From NCBI RefSeq assembly GCF_033954835.1, contig NZ_CP121471.1, positions 806,001-870,000 of the forward strand: 64,000 nt of DNA, in the 5' to 3' direction. Origin of the DNA: Thiorhodovibrio frisius. GTDB taxonomy: Bacteria; Pseudomonadota; Gammaproteobacteria; Chromatiales; Chromatiaceae. Under the pieces are notes generated by a model, which worked only from the letters and a program-made list of their open reading frames with translations, ran no database searches and was not told the origin of the DNA. This document shows, in pieces, positions 16,096 to 25,734 of the stretch (its first letter is position 1; each line of letters begins with the position of its first letter). The position numbers and the translations under genes are program-made.

Positions 16096-17070
16096 ATGCC
16101 CATCGACATGAACACCCTTGCGGTCGTTCTAGAGCAGCCCGAGCAGCTCGCGGTCAGGCGTTTGGACCTGACCCCGCCGAGCCCGGCTGACTGTGTCGTG
16201 GGCATTCACTGGAGCGGCATCAGCACCGGGACCGAGCGTTTGCTCTGGTCCGGGCGGATGCCGCCTTTTCCGGGCTTGGCTTATCCATTAGTGCCAGGCT
16301 ATGAGTCAGTCGGCCAGATCCTGGCGGCCGGTGAGGACAGCGGTCGGGTTGAAGGTGAGCAGGTGTTCGTGCCTGGCGCGCGTTGTTACGGTGAGGTAGC
16401 CGGTCTTTTCGGCGGTGCTGCTTCTCGTGTCGTTGCACCAGGCAACCGCTTGCTACCCCTGCCGGCCAATATGGGTGAAAAAGGCGTCCTGATGGCGCTG
16501 GCGGCTACCGCGCATCATGCCATCGCACCAGAGGTCGCGACCGGCCAGGCGCATTCTGGCCAAACACCTGATCTCATTATTGGTCATGGTGTTCTGGGTC
16601 GCCTGTTGGCTCGTTTGGCCGTCGTCATGGGTGGCAAGCCGGTCGTCTGGGAGCGCAACCCCGAGCGGGTCGCCGGCGCCGAGGGCTACCAGGTGATCGA
16701 CCCCGCCAGCGATGAGCGCCGGGATTATCGTTGCATCTGCGACGTCAGCGGCGACAGCAAGCTGCTCGATATCCTGATCGCACGCATGGCCCCGGGTGGC
16801 GAGATCGTTTTGGGGGGCTTCTACGAGGCGCCGCTTTCGTTCGACTTCCCGCCCGCCTTTATGCGCGAGTTGCGCCTGCGGGTGGCGGCAGAATTCAAAG
16901 AGCCCGACCTGATCGCGGTGAAAAGCCTGATCGAGTCTGGGCGCCTGTCCTTCGATGGGCTGATTACGCACAGACTGCCGGCAGATCAAGCGGCGGAGGC
17001 TTATGTCACCGCCTTCTCCGACCCGAGCTGCCTGAAGATGATTCTTGACTGGAGGCATGTCGATGTTTAA
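16096..17070 (+). CDS. bchC: BchC, bacteriochlorophyllide hydroxyethyl dehydrogenase
   Basis: A 324-residue medium-chain dehydrogenase (GISTGTERLLWSGRMPPFPG, YPLVPGYESVG, cofactor-binding GHGVLGRLLARL) that oxidises the 3-hydroxyethyl group of 3-hydroxyethyl bacteriochlorophyllide to acetyl. The ATG at 16096 or 16108 is the likely start. It is the first gene of bchCXYZ; its end overlaps bchX by 8 bases. A fragment homologous to its first 40 codons survives at 36446-36593. Confidence 0.95.
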   Translation: MPIDMNTLAVVLEQPEQLAVRRLDLTPPSPADCVVGIHWSGISTGTERLLWSGRMPPFPGLAYPLVPGYESVGQILAAGEDSGRVEGEQVFVPGARCYGEVAGLFGGAASRVVAPGNRLLPLPANMGEKGVLMALAATAHHAIAPEVATGQAHSGQTPDLIIGHGVLGRLLARLAVVMGGKPVVWERNPERVAGAEGYQVIDPASDERRDYRCICDVSGDSKLLDILIARMAPGGEIVLGGFYEAPLSFDFPPAFMRELRLRVAAEFKEPDLIAVKSLIESGRLSFDGLITHRLPADQAAEAYVTAFSDPSCLKMILDWRHVDV

Positions 17071-18070
17071 CCCCGCCGGCCATTTCGCTCCTGGCCAGCC
17101 CTTTGAGCAGCCGTCTGGCCTGCCCGAAGCTGGTGGTGCCGGATCTGGTGGAAATGGCTCTGGCAAGCGTCCCGAGATCATCGCGATCTACGGCAAGGGC
17201 GGCATTGGCAAGAGCTTCACCCTGGCGAACTTGTCCTACATGTTCGCGCAACTTGGCAAAAAGGTGCTGCTGATCGGTTGCGATCCGAAAAGCGATACCG
17301 CCACCCTGCTGTTTGGCGGTCGTTCCTGCCCGACAATTATTGAAACCTCGAGCAAAAAGAAGCTCGCTGGCGAGCCGGTCGAGATCGGCGATGTCTGCTT
17401 TAAGCGCGATGGTGTCTTCGCGATGGAGCTCGGCGGTCCCGAGGTCGGACGCGGTTGCGGTGGGCGCGGCATCATCCATGGCTTCGAGCTGCTGGAGAGC
17501 CTGGGTTTCAACGATTGGGATTTCGACTACGTCCTGCTCGATTTTCTGGGGGACGTGGTCTGCGGCGGCTTCGGCCTGCCAATCGCACGCGACATGTGCC
17601 AAAAGGTGATGCTGGTCGGCTCCAACGATCTCCAATCCCTTTATGTGGCCAACAATGTTTGCTCGGCGGTTGAGTATTTTCGCGGTCTTGGTGGCAATGT
17701 CGGTGTGGCTGGCATGGTCATCAACAAAGACGACGGCACGGGTGAAGCCCAGCGCTTTGCCGAGAAAGTCGGGGTCCCGGTACTGGCCGAGATTCCGCAG
17801 GACGATGACATCCGCCGCAAGAGCGCGGCTTATCAGATCATCGGCAAGCTCGACAGCCCCTGGGCTGGCTTGTTCAAAGGTTTGGCTGAGCAGGTCGCCA
17901 TCGCGCCGCCGCTTCAGACAACGCCGCTGGCCCACGAGGATCTGCTTGGTCTCTTCGCCAGCGATGCCGTCGGTCGGGATGTGGTGCTAGAGCCCGCCAA
18001 GCCAGAAGACATGTGCAGCGTCCAGAAGACCGTCAAGCCATCACTAGAAGTCCTCTACGACGACGCCTAA
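17063..18070 (+). CDS. bchX: BchX, chlorophyllide a reductase iron protein
   Basis: A 335-residue NifH-like ATPase with P-loop YGKGGIGKSFTLANLS, Cys ligands for the bridging 4Fe-4S cluster (GCGGRGI and VVCGGFGLP) and family blocks GCDPKSDTATLLFGG. BchX passes electrons with ATP hydrolysis to the BchYZ component, reducing ring B of chlorophyllide a. The ATG at 17063 is chosen because GGAGG (17051-17055) sits 7 bases upstream; an ATG at 17057 is too close to it. Confidence 0.97.
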   Translation: MFNPAGHFAPGQPFEQPSGLPEAGGAGSGGNGSGKRPEIIAIYGKGGIGKSFTLANLSYMFAQLGKKVLLIGCDPKSDTATLLFGGRSCPTIIETSSKKKLAGEPVEIGDVCFKRDGVFAMELGGPEVGRGCGGRGIIHGFELLESLGFNDWDFDYVLLDFLGDVVCGGFGLPIARDMCQKVMLVGSNDLQSLYVANNVCSAVEYFRGLGGNVGVAGMVINKDDGTGEAQRFAEKVGVPVLAEIPQDDDIRRKSAAYQIIGKLDSPWAGLFKGLAEQVAIAPPLQTTPLAHEDLLGLFASDAVGRDVVLEPAKPEDMCSVQKTVKPSLEVLYDDA

Positions 18071-18119
18071 CCACAATTAGATAACTGCTATTTGCTAACC
18101 ACCCTATTTGCTAACCGCT

Positions 18120-19634
18120 ATGATTCGCCTCGCCTCTGACAATCACGCACCGCGCGCCCCCGAGCTGGTCCCAGACCAGATCGCAGCGGCGTCCGCTGGT
18201 GCCTGTCATGCGGGCGAGGACCATATACGCCGGACCGCAGAGGTCGCGGGTCAGAGCGAGCTGCTCGACCGCTTTGCCGCCGACTATCCCGCTGGACCTC
18301 ATGATCGGCCGCAGACCATGTGTCCGGCCTTTGGTTCGCTGCGGATCGGTTTGCGCATGCGTCGCACCGCCTCCGTTCTCTGCGGCTCGGCATGCTGTGT
18401 TTATGGCCTGAGCTTCACCTCCCATTTCTACGGGGCGAAGCGCAGCGTCGGCTATGTACCTTTTGACTCGGAAACCCTGGTCACCGGCAAGCTGTTCGAG
18501 GATCTGCGCGAGGCGGTCGAGCAACTCGCCGATCACGAGCTGTACGATGCCATCGTTGTGATGAATCTCTGCGTACCGACCGCCTCCGGCGTGCCGCTGC
18601 GGCTGCTGCCTCAGTCCATTAATGGCGTGCGGGTGATCGGTATTGACGTGCCCGGCTTTGGTGTCCCTACCCACGCCGAAGCCAAAGATGTACTGTGCGG
18701 CGCCATGCTCAAGCGCGCTCGTGGCGAGGCCGAAACCGGCCCGGTGCAGGCCCCGCGCGGAGGCCGCAGCCAGAAGCCAACAGTGACACTGCTGGGCGAC
18801 ATGTTCCCGGCTGATCCAGTCGGCATCGGCATGCTGCTTGAGCCTTTGGGCTTGGCTGCTGGTCCGGTGGTGCCGACGCGCGAATGGCGCGAACTCTATG
18901 GCGCACTCGACTGCGCCGCCGTCGCTGCCATCCATCCTTACTATGTCGCTTCGATCCGCGAGTTCGAGCAGGCCGGTCGCCCAATTGTTGGCTCGGCACC
19001 GGTCGGCCATGACGGCACCGAGGCTTGGCTGAGCGCAATTGGTGACGCTTGCAACATCAAGGCCGATCTGGTCGCCGCCGCTAAGAACGCAGTTCTGCCC
19101 GCCATCAAGGGCGCGCTGAGCCAAGCGTCGATCAAAGGCACCATCACCGTCTCTGGTTACGAAGGCTCGGAACTGCTGGTTGCCCGTCTGCTGGTCGAAA
19201 GCGGCGCCAATGTGCCTTACGTCGGCACCGCGACTAGTCGTACCCGCTGGGCGGATGCCGATCTTGCATGGCTAGAGGACAAGGGTGTCAAAGTCCGCTT
19301 CCGCGCCTCGCTGGAGCAGGACAAGGCGGCGGTCGATGCCATCAAACCCGATCTGGCCATTGGGACCACGCCTGTGGTGCAGCATGCCAAAGAACAATCT
19401 ATTCCGGCGCTCTACTTCACCAACCTGATCTCGGCGCGTCCGCTGATCGGTGTAGCTGGGGCCGGTTCATTGGCGCAGGTTGTCAATGCAGCACTCGCAA
19501 GCCAGTCGCGTTTTGATCGCATGACTGACTTTTTCAAAGGTGTTGGCACTGGTGCAACAGCCGGTGTCTGGCCCCTGATGGCGCCCACCGTGCCACCATT
19601 GATGCAATCGGCCGCGATGGGGGGGGCGTACTGA
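18120..19634 (+). CDS. bchY: BchY, chlorophyllide a reductase subunit Y
   Basis: A 504-residue subunit of the NifDK-like catalytic component, with cluster-ligand Cys in [19 protein letters not shown] and NLCVPTASG. Together with BchZ and BchX it reduces ring B to the bacteriochlorin level. The ATG at 18120 is preferred over TTG 18108. Just upstream the 13-base unit CTATTTGCTAACC occurs twice (18088-18100 and 18104-18116) and no Shine-Dalgarno site is visible. The stop overlaps the bchZ start by one base. Confidence 0.96.
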   Translation: MIRLASDNHAPRAPELVPDQIAAASAGACHAGEDHIRRTAEVAGQSELLDRFAADYPAGPHDRPQTMCPAFGSLRIGLRMRRTASVLCGSACCVYGLSFTSHFYGAKRSVGYVPFDSETLVTGKLFEDLREAVEQLADHELYDAIVVMNLCVPTASGVPLRLLPQSINGVRVIGIDVPGFGVPTHAEAKDVLCGAMLKRARGEAETGPVQAPRGGRSQKPTVTLLGDMFPADPVGIGMLLEPLGLAAGPVVPTREWRELYGALDCAAVAAIHPYYVASIREFEQAGRPIVGSAPVGHDGTEAWLSAIGDACNIKADLVAAAKNAVLPAIKGALSQASIKGTITVSGYEGSELLVARLLVESGANVPYVGTATSRTRWADADLAWLEDKGVKVRFRASLEQDKAAVDAIKPDLAIGTTPVVQHAKEQSIPALYFTNLISARPLIGVAGAGSLAQVVNAALASQSRFDRMTDFFKGVGTGATAGVWPLMAPTVPPLMQSAAMGGAY

Positions 19635-21115
19635 TGTTCGTGCTCGACCTCGACCGGGCCGGCGGCTACTGGGGCGCCGTCTATGTTTTCACCGCCGTTA
19701 AGGGCCTACAAGTCATCATTGACGGCCCCGTCGGCTGCGAGAATCTGCCTGTCACTGCGGTGCTGCACTACACAGACGCTCTGCCGCCGCACGAGCTGCC
19801 GGTGGTGGTGACTGGGTTAGGTGAAGAAGAACTCGGCCAGGAAGGCACCGAGAACGCCATGAAGCGCGCCTTCGCCACACTCGACCCCAAGCAGCCCGCC
19901 GTCGTGGTAACAGGGTCCATCGCCGAAATGATAGGTGGCGGCGTGACCCCAGCTGGCACCAACATTCAGCGCTTCCTGCCGCGCACCATCGACGAAGACC
20001 AGTGGCAGAGCGCGGATCGTGCCATGGTCTGGCTGTGGACGCAGTTTGGCGCCAAAGGCAAGCACGCTGCTGGCAAGGCCAAGACCAAAGCGGACTCGGC
20101 AAAGACGTGCAAGCCAAGCGTCAACATCATCGGCCCGGCCTATGGGTGCTTTAACACCGCTTCCGATCTCGCCGAGGTGCGTCGTTTGGTCGAGGGCATG
20201 GGCGCCGAGATCAACATGATTTTCCCGCTGGGGGCGCAACTCGATGAACTGCCGCGCCTCGCCGATGCCGATGTGAACATCTGTATGTACCGCGAGTATG
20301 GCCGCAAGCTGTGCGAGGCGCTTGAGAAGCCCTTCCTGCAAGCGCCCATCGGTCTGCACAGCACAGTGGCCTTTTTGCGCAAACTCGGTGAACTTCTGGG
20401 TCTCGACCCCGAACCTTTCATTGAGCGCGAGAAGCACACCACCATCAAGCCTATTTGGGATCTGTGGCGCTCGGTGACGCAAGACTTCTTCGGCACCGCA
20501 AGCTTCGGCATCGCCGCGACGGAAACCTACAGCCGGGGCGTGCGTCATTACCTCGAAGACGAACTCGGCATGCCGTGTCATTTCGCCATCGCGCGCCGCC
20601 CCGGAGTCAAGACAGATAACGCCGCCACGCGCGAAGCGGTGCGCGGCAAAACGCCTCTAGTGGTCTTCGGCGGTTACAACGAGCGGATGTATCTGGCCGA
20701 GGCCGGTGGACGCGCGGCTTTCATTCCCGCCTCGCTACCCGGCACTCTGGTGCGTCGCCACACGGGAACGCCCTTCATGGGATTCTCGGGCGCCACCTAT
20801 CTGGTGCAAGAAGTCTGCAACGCGCTTTTCGATGCGCTGTTCAACATCCTGCCCTTAGGCACCGATCTCGACCGAGTCGAGGCCACGCTGGCCCGCGCGA
20901 GCGGAACCGAGCATCGCGAGTTGCCCTGGGACATGGCTGCCAAGGCCGAGTTAGATCGGATGCTGGAATCTGCGCCCATCTTGGTGCGCATTTCGGCTGC
21001 CAAACGGTTGCGCGATGCTGCGGAGCGCGCCGCGTTGAAGGCCGGCGAAGAGCGAGTGACAGTCGAACATGTCGCGGAAGCGGCTTCGGCGTTGAATCAG
21101 GAGGCTGTGGTATGA
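19634..21115 (+). CDS. bchZ: BchZ, chlorophyllide a reductase subunit Z
   Basis: A 493-residue NifK-like subunit of chlorophyllide a reductase, with [20 protein letters not shown] (cluster Cys), GSIAEMIGG and a C-terminal helical region ([17 protein letters not shown]). It completes bchCXYZ directly upstream of puf. The TGA stop lies in the loop of a perfect inverted repeat (21104-21129). The last bases from 21095 onward are the left edge of the segment duplicated before the second puf operon. Confidence 0.96.
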   Translation: MFVLDLDRAGGYWGAVYVFTAVKGLQVIIDGPVGCENLPVTAVLHYTDALPPHELPVVVTGLGEEELGQEGTENAMKRAFATLDPKQPAVVVTGSIAEMIGGGVTPAGTNIQRFLPRTIDEDQWQSADRAMVWLWTQFGAKGKHAAGKAKTKADSAKTCKPSVNIIGPAYGCFNTASDLAEVRRLVEGMGAEINMIFPLGAQLDELPRLADADVNICMYREYGRKLCEALEKPFLQAPIGLHSTVAFLRKLGELLGLDPEPFIEREKHTTIKPIWDLWRSVTQDFFGTASFGIAATETYSRGVRHYLEDELGMPCHFAIARRPGVKTDNAATREAVRGKTPLVVFGGYNERMYLAEAGGRAAFIPASLPGTLVRRHTGTPFMGFSGATYLVQEVCNALFDALFNILPLGTDLDRVEATLARASGTEHRELPWDMAAKAELDRMLESAPILVRISAAKRLRDAAERAALKAGEERVTVEHVAEAASALNQEAVV

Positions 21116-21129
21116 GCAGGTACCACAGC
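21104..21129 (+). other. Perfect inverted repeat at the bchZ stop codon
   Basis: GCTGTGGTA-TGAGCAGG-TACCACAGC: 9-base arms, 8-base loop, with the bchZ TGA inside the loop. As RNA it would form a strong hairpin between bchZ and the puf leader, perhaps a processing or attenuation point. Copy 2 (36603-36628) keeps only a degenerate form. No T-run follows, so it is not a standard terminator. Confidence 0.6.
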
Positions 21130-21365
21130 GGGGAAACAGTTTCGTGGTTGGTTGCCGGAGCAAGTGTTGCTGCGGGAACCGACACGTTTAGAGCTTCGGT
21201 GGTGCCTGTCGATTTGTCATGCACCCAAGAAGCGCATGGCCGCCCAGGTCGTATGGGCGCTTGGTCCGTTGGGGCAGTTTTGTCTCAACAAACAAGAAGG
21301 TGCGTCGCAGGCGCGCCGAAAACGAAGCCGTAAGGCTCAACTCACTCTCTAGAGAGGATTTCATC

Positions 21366-21506
21366 ATGGCTGAAAAATCAACGACTGGTCTGACTGAGGC
21401 TGAATCAAAAGAATTCCACGGAATTTTCATGGCCAGCATGACCCTTTGGTTTGGTTTGGTTGTTCTTGCTCACATTCTGTCTTGGTTGTACCGCCCCTGG
21501 CTGTAA
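21366..21506 (+). CDS. pufB: PufB, LH1 beta polypeptide (operon 1, first copy)
   Basis: A 46-residue LH1 beta chain: [20 protein letters not shown], one membrane helix with the bacteriochlorophyll-ligating His in [10 protein letters not shown]-terminal LYRPWL. The C-terminal Trp is the beta ligand for calcium in Thermochromatium tepidum LH1. GAGAGGATT provides a ribosome site before the ATG. The 21116-21365 leader is conserved with copy 2 but has no convincing gene; short frames there carry mostly amino-acid-changing differences between copies. Confidence 0.97.
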
Positions 21507-21589
21507 GCCCTTCGAGCTAGTCCGACCGACCTTTCTTTATTAGCAGATGCCGATGTTCGGCACTGTGACACGCACTTGGAGATGACACA

Positions 21590-21811
21590 ATGAACGCAAA
21601 AAGCTTCGACGGTATGCACAAACTGTGGATGATCATGAACCCGGTTTCCACACTTTGGGCCATCTTTATTTTCCAGATCTTCCTGGGTCTGCTGATCCAC
21701 ATGGTTGTGCTGAGCTCTGACCTGAACTGGCATGATGATCAGATTCCTGTCGGTTATCAGCTGCAGGGCGAGACGTTGCCTGTCAACCTCGAAATGAAAG
21801 CCGCCCAATAA
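21590..21811 (+). CDS. pufA: PufA, LH1 alpha polypeptide (operon 1, first copy)
   Basis: A 73-residue LH1 alpha chain with one membrane helix, bacteriochlorophyll-ligand His37 (LLIHMVVLSSDLNW) and the motif WHDDQI, which matches the W-x-x-D-x-I calcium-binding pattern of T. tepidum LH1. It has MNPVSTLW where typical chains have DPRR. The gap after pufB holds a small hairpin TGCCGA-tgt-TCGGCA. Ribosome site TTGGAGATG. Confidence 0.97.
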   Translation: MNAKSFDGMHKLWMIMNPVSTLWAIFIFQIFLGLLIHMVVLSSDLNWHDDQIPVGYQLQGETLPVNLEMKAAQ

Positions 21812-21830
21812 ATCGGCCCAACGGTCCTTT

Positions 21831-21890
21831 TCGGATGGTGCTGACCGGGGCGTACTCGCCCCCCGGGTTTGCGCGTCGGTCAGCATCCGA
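21831..21890 (+). other. pufA-pufL intercistronic RNA hairpin (copy 1)
   Basis: An outer stem (TCGGAT/ATCCGA plus GCTGACC/GGTCAGC with a 3-base bulge) encloses a perfect hairpin GGGGCG-tact-CGCCCC. Such hairpins after pufA are known to protect the pufBA mRNA segment and raise the LH1 to reaction-centre ratio. The same structure is at 37333-37392. Confidence 0.8.
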
Positions 21891-21943
21891 ATTGCTATGT
21901 GGAGGCAGCAGGTCATGGTGTCTCCCCAGCAGAGGAAATTACG

Positions 21944-22765
21944 ATGGCCTTGCTAAATTTTGAGAAAAAATACCGCGTACGCGGTGGGACGTTGGTCGGG
22001 GGAGACCTGTTTGACTTTTGGGTGGGGCCGTTTTATGTCGGCTTCTTCGGAGTCTCGGCGGTCTTCTTCGCGACCCTCGGTACCATGCTGATCTTATTTG
22101 GAGCGGCAATTGGGCCGACATTAAACATCTGGCAAATCAGTATTGCCCCGCCTGATCTAAGCGTTGGTCTTGGATTTGCGCCGATCAGGGAAGGCGGTTT
22201 GTGGCAGGTAATCACCATTTGTGCAGTTGGGGCCTTTGTGTCCTGGGCGCTGCGGCAAGTTGAGATTGCCCGCAAGTTGGGCATGGGGCTGCATGTACCC
22301 TTTGCCTTCTCGTTCGCGATTTTGGCGTACCTCACCCTGGTGTTCTTCCGCCCGGTGTTACTGGGTGCGTGGGGACATGCTTTCCCATACGGATTGTTCA
22401 GTCACCTTGACTGGGTTTCCAATGTCGGCTACCAGACCCTACACTTCCACTACAACCCAGCGCACATGCTGGCGATCAGTTTCTTCTTCATTAACACGCT
22501 GGCGCTGGCAATGCACGGTTCTCTGATCCTGTCGGTGGTGAATCCGCAGAAAGGTGAGGAAGTGAAGACCGCTGAGCACGAGAACACGGTTTTCCGTGAC
22601 ATCGTGGGTTACTCCATTGGAGCCTTGGCTATCCATCGCCTGGGTCTGTTTCTGGCGATCAACGCGGCTTTCTGGAGTGCGGTCTGCATGATTCTGACCG
22701 GTCCCTTCTGGACGCGCGGTTGGCCAGAATGGTGGATGTGGTGGCCCAACCTTCCAATCTGGTAA
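21944..22765 (+). CDS. pufL: PufL, reaction centre L subunit (operon 1)
   Basis: A 273-residue protein with five membrane helices and the L-subunit landmarks: [20 protein letters not shown], the accessory bacteriochlorophyll and special-pair His region [19 protein letters not shown], iron/quinone site [17 protein letters not shown] and GIHRLG-like [13 protein letters not shown] 21944 is chosen (AGAGGAAATT upstream); the frame is open further 5' without family similarity. Its protein is identical to the copy at 37446-38267. Confidence 0.98.
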
Positions 22766-22780
22766 CCTGAGGACACCAAA

Positions 22781-23755
22781 ATGCCTGAATATCAAAATAT
22801 CTTTAACAAGGTACAGGTTCGCGAACCTGCTTACCCTGGTGTCGAACTCCCGAAAGGCAGTCTGCCACGCGTCGGCAAGCCGATTTTCAGTTACTGGCTT
22901 GGAAAGATTGGCGATGCGCAGATTGGACCGTTGTACCTTGGGGGTTGGGGCATCGCCTCACTGATCTCCGGCTTTATCGCTCTTGAGGTTATCGGTCTGA
23001 ACATGCTGGCATCGGTCGGCTGGGACCCGCGGCTTTTCCTCAAGGAATTCTTCTGGTTGGGTCTGGAGCCGCCGCCGCCTGCATACGGCCTGAGCATCCC
23101 GCCCCTGGCAGAAGGTGGCTGGTGGTTAATCGCTGGTTTATTTCTGACCATGTCCCTCCTGCTGTGGTGGGTGCGAGTCTACAAGCGGGCGAAAGATCTT
23201 GGCATGGGTACCCACCTGTCCTGGGCCTTTGCTGTCGCGATCCTGTTTTTCCTGACACTCGGCTTTATCCGCCCGGTGCTCATGGGAAGCTGGGGAGAGG
23301 CACCACCGTTTGGCATCTTCCCGCATCTTGACTGGACAGCGGCGATTTCGATTCGCTACGGGAACTTCTACTACAATCCCTTCCACGGGTTGTCGATCGC
23401 CTTTATGTACGGTTCAGCCGTTCTGTTCGCGATGCACGGTGGCACCATTTTGGCCGTCTCTCGTTACGGTGGTGATCGCGAGATCGATCAGATCACGGAT
23501 CGCGGTACTGCAGCTGAGCGCGCCATGTTGTTCTGGCGCTGGTGCATGGGCTTCAATGCCAGCATGGAATCCATCCATCGCTGGGCCTGGTGGTTCGCAG
23601 TCTTCTGCATCATTAACTCCATACTGGGTATTATCTTGACCGGCACCGTCGTAGACAACTGGTACCTTTGGGCAGTGAAGCACGGCGTAGCACCCAGCTA
23701 CCCATCTGAGCTGACCATCGATAATCCCTACCTGACGCAGGGGGTGGCGCAATGA
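22781..23755 (+). CDS. pufM: PufM, reaction centre M subunit (operon 1)
   Basis: A 324-residue partner of PufL that binds the special pair, QA and the non-haem iron ([59 protein letters not shown]). The C-terminal tail [18 protein letters not shown] is the type that contacts the tetrahaem cytochrome. It starts 15 bases after pufL and overlaps pufC by 4 bases (ATGA). The protein is identical to copy 2. Confidence 0.98.
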
Positions 23756-25080
23756 AACAGCGAAATCATCACGCGCTGGCACTTCTGAGTCTCGGAGTAG
23801 CCGCGTTCATCACAGGTTGCGATTTTCCGCCGCAAGACGTGGTACAGACCGGCTACCGTGGTTTGGGCATGCAGCAAAACTACAACCCGAAACTGTTGCA
23901 GAAAGTCATCGACGCCACTCAGGTGCCGGATGCGATTCCTGCGGCGACCCCGGGTGGAGCATTGGCCAAGGACGTCTACAAAAACGTCCAGGTTCTCGGC
24001 GACCTGTCGGTCAACGAGTTCAACCGCACCATGGTGGCACTGACCACCTGGGTTGCTCCGAACGAAGGCTGCACCTACTGCCACGAGGGCACGAACTGGG
24101 AGTCTGATGGCGTCTACACCAAGATCGCCTCGCGGCGCATGTTGGAAATGACCCGTGACACCAACAGCAACTGGAAAGGGCACGTGGCAGATACCGGTGT
24201 GACCTGCTACACCTGCCATCGTGGCAAACCCGTACCGGAGCATGTCTGGACGACCGATCCTGGTCCGGATATTCCGTCTGTTTTCCCGTCAAATGGGCAA
24301 AATACGATCGGCTACAACGTGGCTTATACCGCGCTGCCGTTTGATCCATTCACGCCCTTCCTGTTGGGAGAAAATGAAATCCGAGTCTCGGGCAACACCG
24401 ACCTGCGCAATACCAACCGCAAGTCGATCAAGCAGGCGGAGTGGACCTTTGCACTGATGACCCACTTCTCCGAGGCGCTTGGCGTGAACTGCACCTATTG
24501 CCATAACAGCCGGGCCTTCATGGACTGGAATCAGAGCACACCCAAGCGTGTGCCGGCGTGGCATGCGATTCGCAATGTGCGAGACATCAACATCCAGTAT
24601 GTCGAGCCATTGGGCGAGGTGTTGCCTGCGTCGCGCAAAGGACCGCTTGGCGATCCGTTCAAGGTGAACTGCTTAACCTGTCACCAAGGCGCCTACAAGC
24701 CATTGTTCGGCGTACCCATGGCGAAGGACTATCCGGCGCTTTATGAAACGGCGGCTGTAGAGGAAGAGGCTCCTGCTGCGGAAGCTGAGGCAGCTCCTGC
24801 TGAAGCAGCACCGGTCGCGGAAGCTCCGGCTGAAGCGGCACCGGCTGAAGCTGAAGCAGCTCCGGCGGCGGAAGCTGAAGCGGCTCCTGCTGAAGTTGCA
24901 CCGGTTGCGGAAGCTCCGGCTGAAGCAGCTCCTGCTTCCGAAGCAGCTGAGGCTCCGGCTCCGATGGCCGATGCGGGTGACGTTGTCGCTCCAGAGGCGA
25001 CTCCGACAGAACCTACAGCACCTCCGATGCAGTACGTCCCTGCGCCGATAGGCTACCAACCGGCACCTGCGCAACGCTAG
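23752..25080 (+). CDS. pufC: PufC, tetrahaem reaction-centre cytochrome (operon 1)
   Basis: A 442-residue periplasmic cytochrome. The signal ends in a lipobox (ITGC, Cys23), so it is probably membrane-anchored by lipid. Four CXXCH haem sites are present: CTYCH, CYTCH, CTYCH, CLTCH. It re-reduces the photo-oxidised special pair. After residue about 335 comes a long tail of repeated Ala/Pro/Glu units ([15 protein letters not shown]) ending in a Pro-rich stretch. The tail is much longer than in copy 2 (396 residues). Confidence 0.97.
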   Translation: MKQRNHHALALLSLGVAAFITGCDFPPQDVVQTGYRGLGMQQNYNPKLLQKVIDATQVPDAIPAATPGGALAKDVYKNVQVLGDLSVNEFNRTMVALTTWVAPNEGCTYCHEGTNWESDGVYTKIASRRMLEMTRDTNSNWKGHVADTGVTCYTCHRGKPVPEHVWTTDPGPDIPSVFPSNGQNTIGYNVAYTALPFDPFTPFLLGENEIRVSGNTDLRNTNRKSIKQAEWTFALMTHFSEALGVNCTYCHNSRAFMDWNQSTPKRVPAWHAIRNVRDINIQYVEPLGEVLPASRKGPLGDPFKVNCLTCHQGAYKPLFGVPMAKDYPALYETAAVEEEAPAAEAEAAPAEAAPVAEAPAEAAPAEAEAAPAAEAEAAPAEVAPVAEAPAEAAPASEAAEAPAPMADAGDVVAPEATPTEPTAPPMQYVPAPIGYQPAPAQR

Positions 25081-25130
25081 GGGACGGGTTTATCCAGGCG
25101 AAAACCGCCGAAACTTATCGACATATGACA

Positions 25131-25144
25131 AGGCCCTCGGGCCT
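25131..25144 (+). other. Short hairpin upstream of distal pufB (copy 1)
   Basis: AGGCC-ctcg-GGCCT style palindrome (AGGCCCTCGGGCCT) between pufC and the distal pufB, conserved at 40494-40507 although flanking bases differ. It may separate the pufC and distal pufBA message segments. Confidence 0.4.
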
Positions 25145-25169
25145 ATCGTGAAACAAAGAGGAAATTATC

Positions 25170-25310
25170 ATGGCTGAAAAACCAAGTACTGGCCTTACAG
25201 AAAGCGAAGCCAAAGAATTCCACGGACTTTTCATGGCTAGCATGACCCTTTGGTTTGGTTTGGTTGTTCTTGCTCACATTTTGTCCTGGATGTACCGCCC
25301 CTGGCTGTAA
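25170..25310 (+). CDS. pufB2: PufB, LH1 beta polypeptide (operon 1, distal copy)
   Basis: A 46-residue beta chain [20 protein letters not shown], membrane helix with ligand His in [10 protein letters not shown]-terminus MYRPWL. It differs from the proximal beta chain mainly near the N-terminus. AAAGAGGAAATT upstream is a good ribosome site. A second pufBA after pufC is common in Chromatiaceae and gives heterogeneous LH1 rings. Confidence 0.96.
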
Positions 25311-25350
25311 TGTCCCGGATGATCTGAAGCAAACGCAAACGTGTAATCTA

Positions 25351-25388
25351 GCGGTTCGATAGACGCTTTAAACCGCGTCTATCACCGC
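25351..25388 (+). other. pufB-pufA intercistronic hairpin (operon 1, distal pair)
   Basis: GATAGACGC-N8-GCGTCTATC (9 bp) extended by outer GCGGT/ACCGC. The equivalent at 40715-40752 keeps the pairing through a G-U wobble (GATAGATGC), which supports a selected RNA structure. Confidence 0.65.
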
Positions 25389-25406
25389 TAATATGGGGGC
25401 AATATA

Positions 25407-25667
25407 ATGAATAGTGACAAATTCGCCGGAATGTACAAACTGTGGACTTTCATCGATCCGCGTAGGACGTTGATTTTCATCGTGGCATTCCAGATTATGC
25501 TGGGTATTCTGATCCACATGATTGTGCTCGGGTCTGATTTGAACTGGCACAATGACGGGATTCCCAGGTTTTACAGCCCGCGCCCTGTTGATGTTGCCGT
25601 AGGTCCCGCAGGAATCCCCTTGGAAATTCCTGGGTCGCCGATGCCTCAGGCTCGCAACTACAACTGA
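25407..25667 (+). CDS. pufA2: PufA, LH1 alpha polypeptide (operon 1, distal copy)
   Basis: An 86-residue alpha chain with FIDPRRTLIFIVAFQ, ligand His in ILIHMIVLGSDLNW and WHNDGI, which keeps the Trp-Asp-Ile positions of the calcium motif. The periplasmic tail is long and Pro-rich (PRPVDVAVGPAGIPLEIPG). Last gene of puf operon 1, followed directly by a strong terminator. Confidence 0.96.
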   Translation: MNSDKFAGMYKLWTFIDPRRTLIFIVAFQIMLGILIHMIVLGSDLNWHNDGIPRFYSPRPVDVAVGPAGIPLEIPGSPMPQARNYN

Positions 25668-25691
25668 TTGCCCTTTGGTGGGCACGGTCGG

Positions 25692-25734
25692 GCCGCGACA
25701 GTGAGTCAATTGGACTCGCTGTCGCGGCTTTTTT
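25692..25734 (+). terminator. Rho-independent terminator of puf operon 1
   Basis: GCCGCGACAGTGAGTC pairs with GACTCGCTGTCGCGGC (16 bp, one G-U) around a short aattg loop and is followed by TTTTTT. It ends the superoperon before the convergent radical SAM genes. Bases 25735-25864 hold nothing recognisable. Confidence 0.92.

Larger units (their letters stand above)
21095..25734 (+). repeat. puf operon duplication, copy 1
   Basis: This stretch (bchZ tail, leader, pufB-A-L-M-C-B-A and closing hairpin) is repeated in direct orientation at 36594-41084. Divergence is uneven: the leader, first pufB, pufC tail and distal pufBA differ visibly, whereas pufL and pufM differ by about one base each by eye. 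Confidence 0.95.

Noticed and set aside
21112-21352. Short frames between bchZ and pufB that resemble the position of pufQ in Rhodobacter
   Set aside because: No pufQ similarity or membrane helix; differences between the two copies change amino acids freely in each frame, so the region is more likely an untranslated leader.
24659-24901. Gln/Leu/Pro-rich minus-strand frame opposite the pufC tail
   Set aside because: It is the antisense reading of the Ala/Pro/Glu repeat tail of PufC.
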